DNA from: Massilia sp.
GTDB lineage: Bacteria > Pseudomonadota > Gammaproteobacteria > Burkholderiales > Burkholderiaceae_D
Assembly (NCBI GenBank): GCA_025359245.1
Contig: JANYGW010000038.1
Location: 1 to 35,485, forward strand
DNA: 35,485 nt
Direction: 5' to 3'
Part shown: piece after piece, positions 8,287 through 15,550 of the stretch
Layout: the number at the start of each line of letters is the position of its first letter
Numbering within the stretch: the stretch's first letter is position 1
Translations under genes and position numbers: made by a program
Notes under the pieces: model-generated
What the model was told of the DNA's origin: nothing
Database searches by the model: none
Seen by the model: only the letters and a program-made list of their open reading frames with translations

Positions 8287-10326
8287 TTGACCGATCCTAC
8301 TCTGGCGCCGGGCGCGCCCCCCCTCGCCGACGACGACGATGTCGTCCATCCCGTGCCGCCCGCAGGTAAATACGATACCGAAATTGACCGCCTGTTCAGT
8401 GCCGGCGGCCCGCTCGCGCCCGCGGTCGGCAGTTTCAGCCCGCGCCGTTCGCAGACCGAGATGGCCAAGGCGATCGCGCAAGCCATCGCCGACCAGAAAA
8501 CCCTGATCGCCGAAGCGGGCACCGGCACCGGCAAGACCTTCGCCTACCTGGTGCCGGCACTGCTGTGGGGCGGCAAGACCATCGTCTCGACCGGGACAAA
8601 AAATTTGCAGGATCAGTTGTTTCTGCGCGACATACCGACCGTGCGCGCGGCCCTCAAGGCGCCGGTCTCGGTGGCGCTGCTCAAGGGCCGTTCGAACTAC
8701 GTCTGCCACTACCATCTTGAACGCACGCTGCAGAACGGGCGCATGACCTCGCGCGACGATGTCGGCTATTTGCGCGAGATTTCGCGCTTCATCAAGATGA
8801 CCAACTCGGGCGACAAGGCCGAGCTGTCCAAAGTGCCCGAGAACGCGCTGATCTGGAACCTGGTCACCTCGACCCGCGACACCTGCATGGGCACCGAATG
8901 CCAGTACTACCAGGACTGCTTCGTCATGAAGGCGCGCCGCGAGGCCCAGCAGGCCGACATCGTCGTGGTCAACCACCACCTGTTCTTCGCCGACGTGGCG
9001 CTGAAGGATACCGGCGTGGCCGAGCTGCTGCCGTCGGCCAACACCATCATCTTCGACGAAGCGCACCAGCTGCCCGACACCGCCACGCTGTTCTTCGGCC
9101 AGACGGTGTCGACCTCGCAGGTGCTCGAGCTGTGCCGCGACGTGCTGGCCGAAGGCCTGGCGCACGCGCGCGGCGGCCCGGACTGGGCCAAGGTGGTCAC
9201 CGCCGTCGAGAAGGCCGCGCGCGATTTGCGCCTGACTTTCCCGCAAGACATCGTGCGCATGTCGCTGGCGCAGATCATGCCGTCTTCCGACTTCTTCCCG
9301 GCGTTCGACACGCTCAAGGAAAAGCTGGCGGCGATGATCGACACGCTCGAAGAAAACGCCGCGCGCGCCGAAACCATCGAGCAGGTGCGGGTGCGGGCGG
9401 TGGAACTGGCCGGACAGCTGGACGGCTGGAAGCAGGATAACAAAGGTAAAGTGGTCGAGGGCGACCAGGCGGTGCTGTGGGTCGAGGCGTATTCGTCCTC
9501 GCTGCACCTGCACAAGACGCCGCTGTCGATCGCGCCGATCTTCACCAACCAGCGCGAAGGCACGCCGCGCAGCTGGATTTTTACTTCGGCCACGCTGGCG
9601 GTCAAGAACGACTTCAAGCATTTCTCGAACCAGATGGGACTGACCGGCGAAGCGTCGCAGACCTGGCCAAGCCCCTTCAATTACGAAGAGCAGGGCTTGC
9701 TGTACGTGCCGACCGGGCTGCCGGACCCGAACGCGTTCGGCTACACCGACGCCGTCATCGACTGCGCCTTGCCGGTCATCGAAGCGGCCGGCGGGCGCAC
9801 CTTCTTCTTGTGCACCACGATCCGCGCCGTCAAGCAGGTGTCCGAACGCCTGCGCAAGGAATTCGCCGACCGCGGCCTGGACTATCCGCTGTTCGTGCAG
9901 GGCGAGCGCGGACGCACCGAATTGCTCGACTCGTTCCGCAAGGCCGGCAACGGGGTGCTGGTCGGCAGCCAGAGTTTCTGGGAGGGCGTGGACGTGCGCG
10001 GCGACGCGCTGTCGCTGGTGATCATCGACAAGCTGCCGTTCGCGCCGCCCGACGACCCGGTGCTGGCCGCGCGCATCGAGGTGATGGAAAAGCAGGGCAT
10101 GAACGGCTTCATGCACCACACGCTGCCAGAAGCGATCATCAATTTGAAACAGGGCGCCGGGCGCCTGATCCGCGACGAAACCGACCGCGGCGTGCTGATG
10201 ATCTGCGACCCGCGCCTGATTTCGAAATCGTACGGCAAACGGGTGTGGCAAAGCCTGCCCTCATTCAAGCGCACCCGCCTGGAAGCGGACGTGGTGGCGT
10301 TTTTCAAACCGCAGCAACCAAGCTAG
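8287..10326 (+). CDS. ATP-dependent DNA helicase of the DinG/YoaA (XPD-like) family
   Basis: This is a superfamily 2 iron-sulfur helicase that unwinds DNA 5' to 3' in repair, acting on replication-blocking structures by family analogy. The 679-residue protein carries Walker A AEAGTGTGKT (75-84) and the DEAH box FDEAHQL (256-262). Four cysteines (C140, C200, C205, C211) are spaced as in the XPD/DinG Fe-S domain. C-terminal helicase motifs include GSQSFWEGVDVRGD and QGAGRLIRDETDRG. An in-frame stop at 8275-8277 limits the start. The first plausible codon is TTG at 8287, without a clear ribosome-binding site. A later GTG at residue 23 is possible. It resembles YoaA in size; the DinG versus YoaA distinction is not resolved here. 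Confidence 0.92.
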   Translation: MTDPTLAPGAPPLADDDDVVHPVPPAGKYDTEIDRLFSAGGPLAPAVGSFSPRRSQTEMAKAIAQAIADQKTLIAEAGTGTGKTFAYLVPALLWGGKTIVSTGTKNLQDQLFLRDIPTVRAALKAPVSVALLKGRSNYVCHYHLERTLQNGRMTSRDDVGYLREISRFIKMTNSGDKAELSKVPENALIWNLVTSTRDTCMGTECQYYQDCFVMKARREAQQADIVVVNHHLFFADVALKDTGVAELLPSANTIIFDEAHQLPDTATLFFGQTVSTSQVLELCRDVLAEGLAHARGGPDWAKVVTAVEKAARDLRLTFPQDIVRMSLAQIMPSSDFFPAFDTLKEKLAAMIDTLEENAARAETIEQVRVRAVELAGQLDGWKQDNKGKVVEGDQAVLWVEAYSSSLHLHKTPLSIAPIFTNQREGTPRSWIFTSATLAVKNDFKHFSNQMGLTGEASQTWPSPFNYEEQGLLYVPTGLPDPNAFGYTDAVIDCALPVIEAAGGRTFFLCTTIRAVKQVSERLRKEFADRGLDYPLFVQGERGRTELLDSFRKAGNGVLVGSQSFWEGVDVRGDALSLVIIDKLPFAPPDDPVLAARIEVMEKQGMNGFMHHTLPEAIINLKQGAGRLIRDETDRGVLMICDPRLISKSYGKRVWQSLPSFKRTRLEADVVAFFKPQQPS

Positions 10327-10337
10327 GCAGGCATACA

Positions 10338-12143
10338 ATGGCAGCGATCAAGGCGGTAATTCTGGCAGCGGTCCTAGGCAGCATGGTCCTTGCAGGCTTG
10401 CCGGCGCACGCCCATGGCGCGCCAGCGGTGGCGACGCCGGCCAAAGTGGCCGCTGCCCAGCTGGCCGACCTGGCCGAGCGCTATTACGAGGAGCAAGCGC
10501 GCTTCGAACCGGTGACGTCGACCATTTTCGGCGACAACCGCTTCGACGACCTGCTGCCGATGACGCTGGTGCCGGCCGTGCGTGCGCGCCAGTTCGCCAT
10601 GTTGCACGGGGTGCTCGAGGACTTGATGCGGATCGACCGCAGCAAGCTGGCCGGCTCCGACCTGATTACCTTCGACTTGCTCAATTTCGAGATGAACAAG
10701 CGGCTGCGCTTCGAGCCGTTCAAGGACCATTTGCTGCCGATGTCGCATATGGACAGCCTGCCGGTGGTGCTGGCCAATTTCGGCAGCGGCCAGGGTTCGC
10801 AGCCGATCGTCACGCTGGCGCAGCATGAGATGTACCTCAAGCGCATCGCGGCGCTGCCGGAGTGGATCGATGCCGCCATCGCCAATATGCGCACCGGCAT
10901 CAAGGAGAACATCGTGCAGCCGAAGGCGCTGGTGCTGTCGCTGCTGCCGCAGATTAAGGCGCTGGCCGATGCGACGACGGAAACGAGCGACTTCTACGCG
11001 CCGATCCGCAAGCTGCCGGCCAGCTTTACGGCAGGCGAGAAGGCGCGCCTGAAGGGCGCCTACCTGCAGGCGGTATCGACCAAAGTGCTGCCGTCGCTGC
11101 GCAAGCTGGCCGCCTTCCTCGACACGGAATACCTGCCGGCCGCGCGCGCGACTGCCGGCTGGGGCGCGCTGCCCAACTGCGCCCAGTGGTACCTGGCCTG
11201 GGTCGCCGCGCACACGACGACCACGCTGTCGCCCGACGAGATCCACCGCATCGGGCTGGCCGAGATGGCGCGCATCAACGCCGAATTCGTCAAGCTGGGA
11301 CCGAAGCTCGGTTATGCCGGCGCGCCGGCCGGCTTGCCGCGCTGGCTCGCGCAGCAGCCGCAATACCGCCCGTTCAAGACCGAGGATCAGGTGCTGCAGG
11401 CTTACCGCGACCTGAACGCGCGCATCCTGCCCAAGCTGCCGCAGCTGTTTGCCAGTTCGCCCAAGGCGCCGCTGGAAATCCGCCCCGAACCGGCACTGTC
11501 GCGCGACACCGCGTCCGACCATTACACGCTGGCCGCGGCCGACGGTTCGCGCCCCGGCATCTTCTGGGCCGTCATTCCGGACGCGACCAAATACGGCAGC
11601 ACCCGCATGACGTCGTTGTTCCTGCATGAGGGCATGCCGGGCCACCACTTCCAGCTGTCCAAGCAGCAGGAATTGCCGCTGCCGAAATTCCGCAAGTTCG
11701 GCCTGGTCAACGCCTATTCGGAGGGCTGGGGGCTGTACGCCGAAACGCTGGGCAAGGAGCTGGGACTGTACGAGGATCCGAACGCGTATGCCGGCTTCCT
11801 GATCCTGGACATGCGGCGCGCCGCGCGCCTGGTGGTCGATACCGGCCTGCATGCCAAGGGCTGGACGCGCGAACAGACCATCCGCTTCCTGGTCGATGAA
11901 GTGGGCGACAGCGAAGCCGATGCGCGCAACGCCACCGAACGCTACATGGCGTGGCCGGGCCAGGCGCTCAGCTACAAGATCGGCGCGCTCAAGATCATGG
12001 AACTGCGCCAGCGCGCGGCGGCCGCGCTCGGGCCCAAATTCAGCCTGGCCAGATTCCACGACATGGTGCTGGCCAACGGCGCCTTGCCGCTCGCCCTGCT
12101 GGAATCCCAGATTGATGTCTGGATTGCCGAACAGGCGAAATAG
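10338..12143 (+). CDS. Secreted DUF885 family protein (putative metallopeptidase-like enzyme)
   Basis: This 601-residue protein has a Sec signal peptide (about 1-26, cleavage likely after AHA). It matches the DUF885 family, which is usually exported and suspected to be a zinc-dependent peptidase or hydrolase. The signature is HEGMPGHH (430-437), resembling a rearranged HExxH motif, followed by YSEGWGLYAE with Glu462 as a possible third ligand. The ATG at 10338 follows AGGCAGG (10325-10331) with a six-base gap, which fixes the start; a longer open frame upstream only overlaps the helicase. The start is 11 bp after the helicase stop, and the next gene begins at the base after this stop codon. 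Substrate unknown. Confidence 0.88.
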   Translation: MAAIKAVILAAVLGSMVLAGLPAHAHGAPAVATPAKVAAAQLADLAERYYEEQARFEPVTSTIFGDNRFDDLLPMTLVPAVRARQFAMLHGVLEDLMRIDRSKLAGSDLITFDLLNFEMNKRLRFEPFKDHLLPMSHMDSLPVVLANFGSGQGSQPIVTLAQHEMYLKRIAALPEWIDAAIANMRTGIKENIVQPKALVLSLLPQIKALADATTETSDFYAPIRKLPASFTAGEKARLKGAYLQAVSTKVLPSLRKLAAFLDTEYLPAARATAGWGALPNCAQWYLAWVAAHTTTTLSPDEIHRIGLAEMARINAEFVKLGPKLGYAGAPAGLPRWLAQQPQYRPFKTEDQVLQAYRDLNARILPKLPQLFASSPKAPLEIRPEPALSRDTASDHYTLAAADGSRPGIFWAVIPDATKYGSTRMTSLFLHEGMPGHHFQLSKQQELPLPKFRKFGLVNAYSEGWGLYAETLGKELGLYEDPNAYAGFLILDMRRAARLVVDTGLHAKGWTREQTIRFLVDEVGDSEADARNATERYMAWPGQALSYKIGALKIMELRQRAAAALGPKFSLARFHDMVLANGALPLALLESQIDVWIAEQAK

Positions 12144-12671
12144 ATGATGAACCTGAGTGAGCAGATAACCGACGACACCGATCCGCCATCGACGAATGCT
12201 ATTTCGGAAAGCGAGCTGATCGCGTTCGCCGGCGGGCAGCATTACCCGCGCGTGCTGATGAATATGCTGGAGGGCAAACGCCAGCATGGGGGCTTCAATA
12301 TCTGGGCCGCCATTTTAGGCGTGCAATGGTATTTCTTCCGCAAGCTGTACCTGTTCGGCCTGTTCGCGATCGCACTGGAGATGATGGCGCCGCTGCTGGC
12401 CGTGTGGATCTTCGGTTCCATACGCAGCATCCATCCGAACGACCGATGGGCGCTGGCGCTGATCCTGTGTTTTTTCGCGACCCGGATCGCATTGGGCTAC
12501 ATGGCCAATATTGCACTGTGCCTGAAAGCGGTGGCGGTCATCGAGGCAGTAGACCGACTGAACAAGGATAACGCGGCCCATTTGCGACTGATCAAGGCCG
12601 GCGGCGGCGTCAGCCTGCCATCCTTGCTGTTTATCGTCGTGATGCTCAACCTTTACAAGGCCATGGCTTAG
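12144..12671 (+). CDS. DUF2628-like inner-membrane protein
   Basis: This 175-residue protein has a polar N-terminus of about 50 residues, then FNIWAAILGVQWYFFRKLY. That stretch resembles DUF2628 proteins, which have an aromatic segment followed by membrane helices. Three to four hydrophobic segments follow (about 68-90, 100-125 and 155-172). The ATG abuts the stop codon of the DUF885 gene, with a second in-frame ATG at 12147, so translational coupling is likely. Function is unknown. Confidence 0.75.
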   Translation: MMNLSEQITDDTDPPSTNAISESELIAFAGGQHYPRVLMNMLEGKRQHGGFNIWAAILGVQWYFFRKLYLFGLFAIALEMMAPLLAVWIFGSIRSIHPNDRWALALILCFFATRIALGYMANIALCLKAVAVIEAVDRLNKDNAAHLRLIKAGGGVSLPSLLFIVVMLNLYKAMA

Positions 12672-12796
12672 CTGAAGCGCGATTCGGTTGGTTGGATACG
12701 TTACCCAAACACTGGCCGGCGCGCACCATGAAACAGCATATTCTCGTCTGGATCCGGTGTGCGTTTTGCGCGCGGACGCACTTCGCGAAAAATTTC

Positions 12797-12826
12797 CTGA
12801 CAGATAACGTAAAGACGTGATATTTT
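12797..12826 (+). promoter_or_regulatory. Weak candidate sigma-70 promoter upstream of the DUF6159 gene
   Basis: CTGACA (12797-12802, 5 of 6 matches to TTGACA) is followed after 16-18 bases by the AT-rich stretch GATATTTT (12819-12826), which offers only a 4 of 6 match to TATAAT. The surrounding 215-bp spacer (12672-12886) otherwise shows nothing I can name. Confidence 0.2.
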
Positions 12827-12886
12827 AGATATCAATGCGGGTTGGCAACATTTGCCGGCCCGTTTTCATTTATCTAAGGAGTCACC

Positions 12887-13726
12887 ATGTTCGACCGTTT
12901 CAAGCGCAGCTACGCGCTCGTCAAGGCCAGCGCCAGCGTGCTGCGCCAGGATACCCATTTGCTGGTCTTTCCCCTGATTTCGGGGCTCGCCTCGCTGGCC
13001 GTGGTGCTGTGCTTCGCGCTGCCGATGTTCGGCCTGAGCGCATTCGACGGCATGAGCGGCCAGAAGGCGATGCTGTACTCGACCGGTTTCGCGTTCTATG
13101 TGGTCCAGTACTTCGTGATTTTCTATTTCAACGTGGCGCTCGTCGGCGCGACCATGATGCGCCTCGATGGCGGCGCGCCGACCGTGCGCGACGGCCTGAA
13201 CATCGCCAACAGCCGCCTCGGTACGATCTTCGGCTATGCCGTGATTGCCGCCACCGTGGGCGTGATCCTGCGCGCGATCCAGGAGCGGCTCGGTTTCGTC
13301 GGCCGCATCATCGTCGGCTTGCTCGGCGTGGGCTGGACCGTCGCGACCTTCCTGGTGGTACCGGTGCTGGTGGCGCGCAACAAGGGCCCGATCGAATCGA
13401 TCAAGGACAGCGCCATGCTGCTCAAGCAAACCTGGGGCGAAAACGTCATCGGGCAGGTCGGCATGAGCGCCTTCTTCGGGCTGATGTTCATCGCCTTGTT
13501 CCTCGGCGGCGCCGGATTGTTGCTGCTGGCGGCCTACTCCGGCAGCGCCGTGCTGATCGGACTGGTGGTGGTGGCGTTCGTGCTGTTGCTGCTGACCGGC
13601 TTCCTGGTGCAAAGCGCGCTGGCCGGCATTTATTCGGCCGCCCTGTACCGCTATGCCGCGAATGGCGAAGCGGGCCTCGGTTTCGATAACGGCACGCTGA
13701 AAGCAGCCTTCCAGCCGAAAGCGTAA
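12887..13726 (+). CDS. DUF6159-like multi-pass membrane protein
   Basis: This 279-residue integral membrane protein has about six hydrophobic segments, near residues 27-50, 63-90, 118-135, 145-165, 200-220 and 225-250. The N-terminal FDRFKRSYALVKASASVLRQD and the HLLVFPLISG segment match the uncharacterised family I know as DUF6159. AAGGAG lies five to six bases before the ATG and is a strong ribosome-binding site. The gene is followed 10 bp later by an intrinsic terminator and appears monocistronic. Function is unknown. Confidence 0.8.
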   Translation: MFDRFKRSYALVKASASVLRQDTHLLVFPLISGLASLAVVLCFALPMFGLSAFDGMSGQKAMLYSTGFAFYVVQYFVIFYFNVALVGATMMRLDGGAPTVRDGLNIANSRLGTIFGYAVIAATVGVILRAIQERLGFVGRIIVGLLGVGWTVATFLVVPVLVARNKGPIESIKDSAMLLKQTWGENVIGQVGMSAFFGLMFIALFLGGAGLLLLAAYSGSAVLIGLVVVAFVLLLLTGFLVQSALAGIYSAALYRYAANGEAGLGFDNGTLKAAFQPKA

Positions 13727-13735
13727 TGCATCGCT

Positions 13736-13771
13736 CAGGGCGGGCTGCGCAATGCAGTCCGCCCTGGTTTT
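13736..13771 (+). terminator. Intrinsic terminator between convergent genes
   Basis: Arms 13736-13748 and 13754-13766 form a 13-bp stem with one G-U pair and a 5-base loop, followed by GTTTTA. It lies between the DUF6159-like gene and the convergent quinone oxidoreductase gene. The T-tract is on the plus side, so it mainly terminates plus-strand transcription. Confidence 0.8.
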
Positions 13772-14750
13772 ACTTGCCGGGCTGGATGACCACCTTGCCC
13801 GTCACTTTGCGCGCGGCCATGTCGTTCAGCGCCTGCGCCGTTTCTGCCAGCGTATAACGGCCCGAGATCAGCGGCTTGATCTTGCCTTCGGCCAGCCATC
13901 CCATCAACTGCTGCATGGCCGCCATGTTGGCCTTCGGTTCGCGCTTGGCGAATTCGCCCCAGAACACCCCCATCAGCGAGGCGCCCTTGAGCAGCGTCAG
14001 GTTCAGCGGCAGCTTCGGTATGTCGCCGTTGGCGAAGCCGACCACCAGGTAGCGCCCGCGCCAGCCGATCGAGCGGAACGCCGGTTCGGCGTAGATGCCG
14101 CCGACCGGGTCGTAGATCACGTCCGGGCCCTTGCCGTCGGTGGCGGCCTTGATCGCCTCGCGCAAGTCTTCCTTGCTGTAGTTGATGGTGGCGTCGGCGC
14201 CGTGCGCGCGGCACACCGCCAGCTTGTCGTCGGTGGAGGTGGCGGCGATCACGCGCGCGCCCAGCGCCTTGCCGATTTCAATCGCCGCCAGGCCCACGCC
14301 GCCGGCCGCGCCCAGCACCAGCATGGTCTCGCCGGCCTTGAGGGCGGCGCGGTCGACGACGCCGTGGTGCGACGTGCCGTAGGTGAGGGTGATCGCGGCC
14401 GCCGTGTCGAAGTCCATCCCGGGCGGCATCTTCATCAGCGCGTGCGCCGGCACCACGATCTGCTGCGCAAAGGCGCCGTGGGCGGTAAACGCGATGACCT
14501 TGTCGCCCTCCTTGAAGCCGGCCACGCCGTCGCCGACCGCGCGCACCACGCCCGACAGCTCGCTGCCAGGGGTGAACGGCAGCTCCGGCTTGAACTGGTA
14601 CTTGCCCTGGATGATCAGGGTGTCCGGGAAGTTGACGCCGGCCGCCATGATGGTCAGCGCGACCTGGCCCGGACCCGGCTTCGGATCGGGCAATTCTTCC
14701 ACCACCAGCGTGTCGGGCAGTCCCCATGCTTTGCATACGACGGCTTTCAT
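13770..14750 (-). CDS. NADPH:quinone oxidoreductase, zinc-free MDR family
   Basis: This 326-residue medium-chain dehydrogenase/reductase belongs to the quinone oxidoreductase (Qor) branch. The N-terminal GroES-like domain includes AAGVNFPDTLIIQGKYQ and PFTPGSELSG. The NAD(P)H-binding motif is VLGAAGGVGLAA (145-156). The cysteine/histidine zinc ligands of alcohol dehydrogenases are absent. It probably reduces quinones or related enones with NADPH in the cytoplasm. The reverse-strand start has AAGGAG about six bases upstream. It is divergently arranged with the TIR operon and shares a 176-bp control region with it. Confidence 0.9.
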   Translation of the reverse strand: MKAVVCKAWGLPDTLVVEELPDPKPGPGQVALTIMAAGVNFPDTLIIQGKYQFKPELPFTPGSELSGVVRAVGDGVAGFKEGDKVIAFTAHGAFAQQIVVPAHALMKMPPGMDFDTAAAITLTYGTSHHGVVDRAALKAGETMLVLGAAGGVGLAAIEIGKALGARVIAATSTDDKLAVCRAHGADATINYSKEDLREAIKAATDGKGPDVIYDPVGGIYAEPAFRSIGWRGRYLVVGFANGDIPKLPLNLTLLKGASLMGVFWGEFAKREPKANMAAMQQLMGWLAEGKIKPLISGRYTLAETAQALNDMAARKVTGKVVIQPGK

Positions 14751-14772
14751 TGCATCTCCTTTGTAGGTTTTA

Positions 14773-14802
14773 TTGAAAATAGTACGACCGTTTGTTTTTA
14801 AT
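14773..14802 (+). promoter_or_regulatory. Candidate promoter of the TIR-TPR operon with an operator-like site
   Basis: TTGAAA (14773-14778) and TTTAAT (14797-14802), separated by 18 bases, each match the sigma-70 consensus at 5 of 6 positions. The spacer contains the small palindrome ACGACCGT, which resembles half-sites of TetR-type operators. Transcription would start near 14809, leaving a leader of about 118 nt. That leader contains the hairpin GCTCGC-AAG-GCGAGC at 14847-14861. The site lies in the divergent qor/TIR control region and could affect both directions. Assignment is by inspection only. Confidence 0.35.
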
Positions 14803-14926
14803 TATGCCTCAGTTTGGCCGCGTGCGCCGGCAAGGGGCGCTTGTGCGCTCGCAAGGCGAGCAATGCCGAGCTTGTTACAGTCGTCAGTGCGAGCGCGCCA
14901 GTTGGCATTTTGGAAAGGAGCTGAAA

Positions 14927-15535
14927 ATGGCAATCCGATATGGGTGTTTTTTCAGTTATGCACATGGCCGCTTCGAGCTGATGAACCGCTTCAAGGCGGC
15001 CCTGTCGGACGCCATGCGCTGCTATCTGGAACCGTACTTCGACACCGAAGACGAACTGTTCGTCGATACCGAGAAGCTCGGCGGCGGCGACGACATCGAC
15101 CGCCGCATCGCGCGCGCCATGTGCGAAAGCGTGGCCATGGTGCTGATCTACACTCCCAAATACGAGGCGCACGGCTACACCCGGCGCGAGTACGCGGCCA
15201 TGCAGATGCTCGAACGCGAGCGCGGCGAGTGGTACACGATGCCCAGCCATTTGATCATCCCGGTCATCATGACCATGCACCCTGGAAAACTGCCGCCGCA
15301 GATCACCAATTCAAGCCTGTACGTGGACTTTTCCCACTTCACGATGGCCACCAGCGACCTCAAATCGAACCCGGACTTCCTTCCCGACATCAAAAAGATC
15401 GTCGAGCGCATTGTCGTCCATTACCAGTATCAAAAAAAGTATACGCCAGCCAGCCATGACTGCAACCAATTCGTGCTCCCCGATGTCCCACCTGAATGGC
15501 GAGATATCCCGGATCTGTCCTTCCCAAAAAAATAA
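14927..15535 (+). CDS. TIR-domain protein (FxsC-like), candidate NAD-cleaving effector
   Basis: This 202-residue protein opens with a TIR-type first strand, YGCFFSYAHG (5-14). DTEDELFVDTEKLGGGDDID (39-58) resembles the BB-loop region. MVLIYTPKYEAHGYTRREYA (71-90) corresponds to strand D and the following helix. Glu88 in TRREYAAM aligns by eye with the catalytic glutamate of TIR NAD hydrolases such as SARM1. The layout recalls TIR-like FxsC proteins of the actinobacterial FxSxx-COOH system (recalled, not searched). AAAGGAG (14914-14920) sits six bases before this ATG and favours it over an upstream ATG at 14792. The TPR gene starts 15 bp downstream. A signalling or scaffold TIR without enzyme activity remains possible. 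Confidence 0.82.
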   Translation: MAIRYGCFFSYAHGRFELMNRFKAALSDAMRCYLEPYFDTEDELFVDTEKLGGGDDIDRRIARAMCESVAMVLIYTPKYEAHGYTRREYAAMQMLERERGEWYTMPSHLIIPVIMTMHPGKLPPQITNSSLYVDFSHFTMATSDLKSNPDFLPDIKKIVERIVVHYQYQKKYTPASHDCNQFVLPDVPPEWRDIPDLSFPKK

Positions 15536-15550
15536 TGAGGAGCACCACTA

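Noticed and set aside
8215..10251. 678-codon minus-strand frame opposite the helicase
   Set aside because: Antisense shadow of a gene with complete helicase motifs; its composition (His/Arg/Gln/Val-rich) is not protein-like.
9477..10337. N-terminal extension of the DUF885 reading frame
   Set aside because: It overlaps the helicase gene entirely; the ATG at 10338 has a good ribosome-binding site and begins a signal peptide.
14792..14926. Upstream ATG that would lengthen the TIR protein by 45 residues
   Set aside because: No ribosome-binding site, a cysteine/arginine-rich leader without TIR features, and the ATG at 14927 has AAAGGAG and starts at the TIR first strand.
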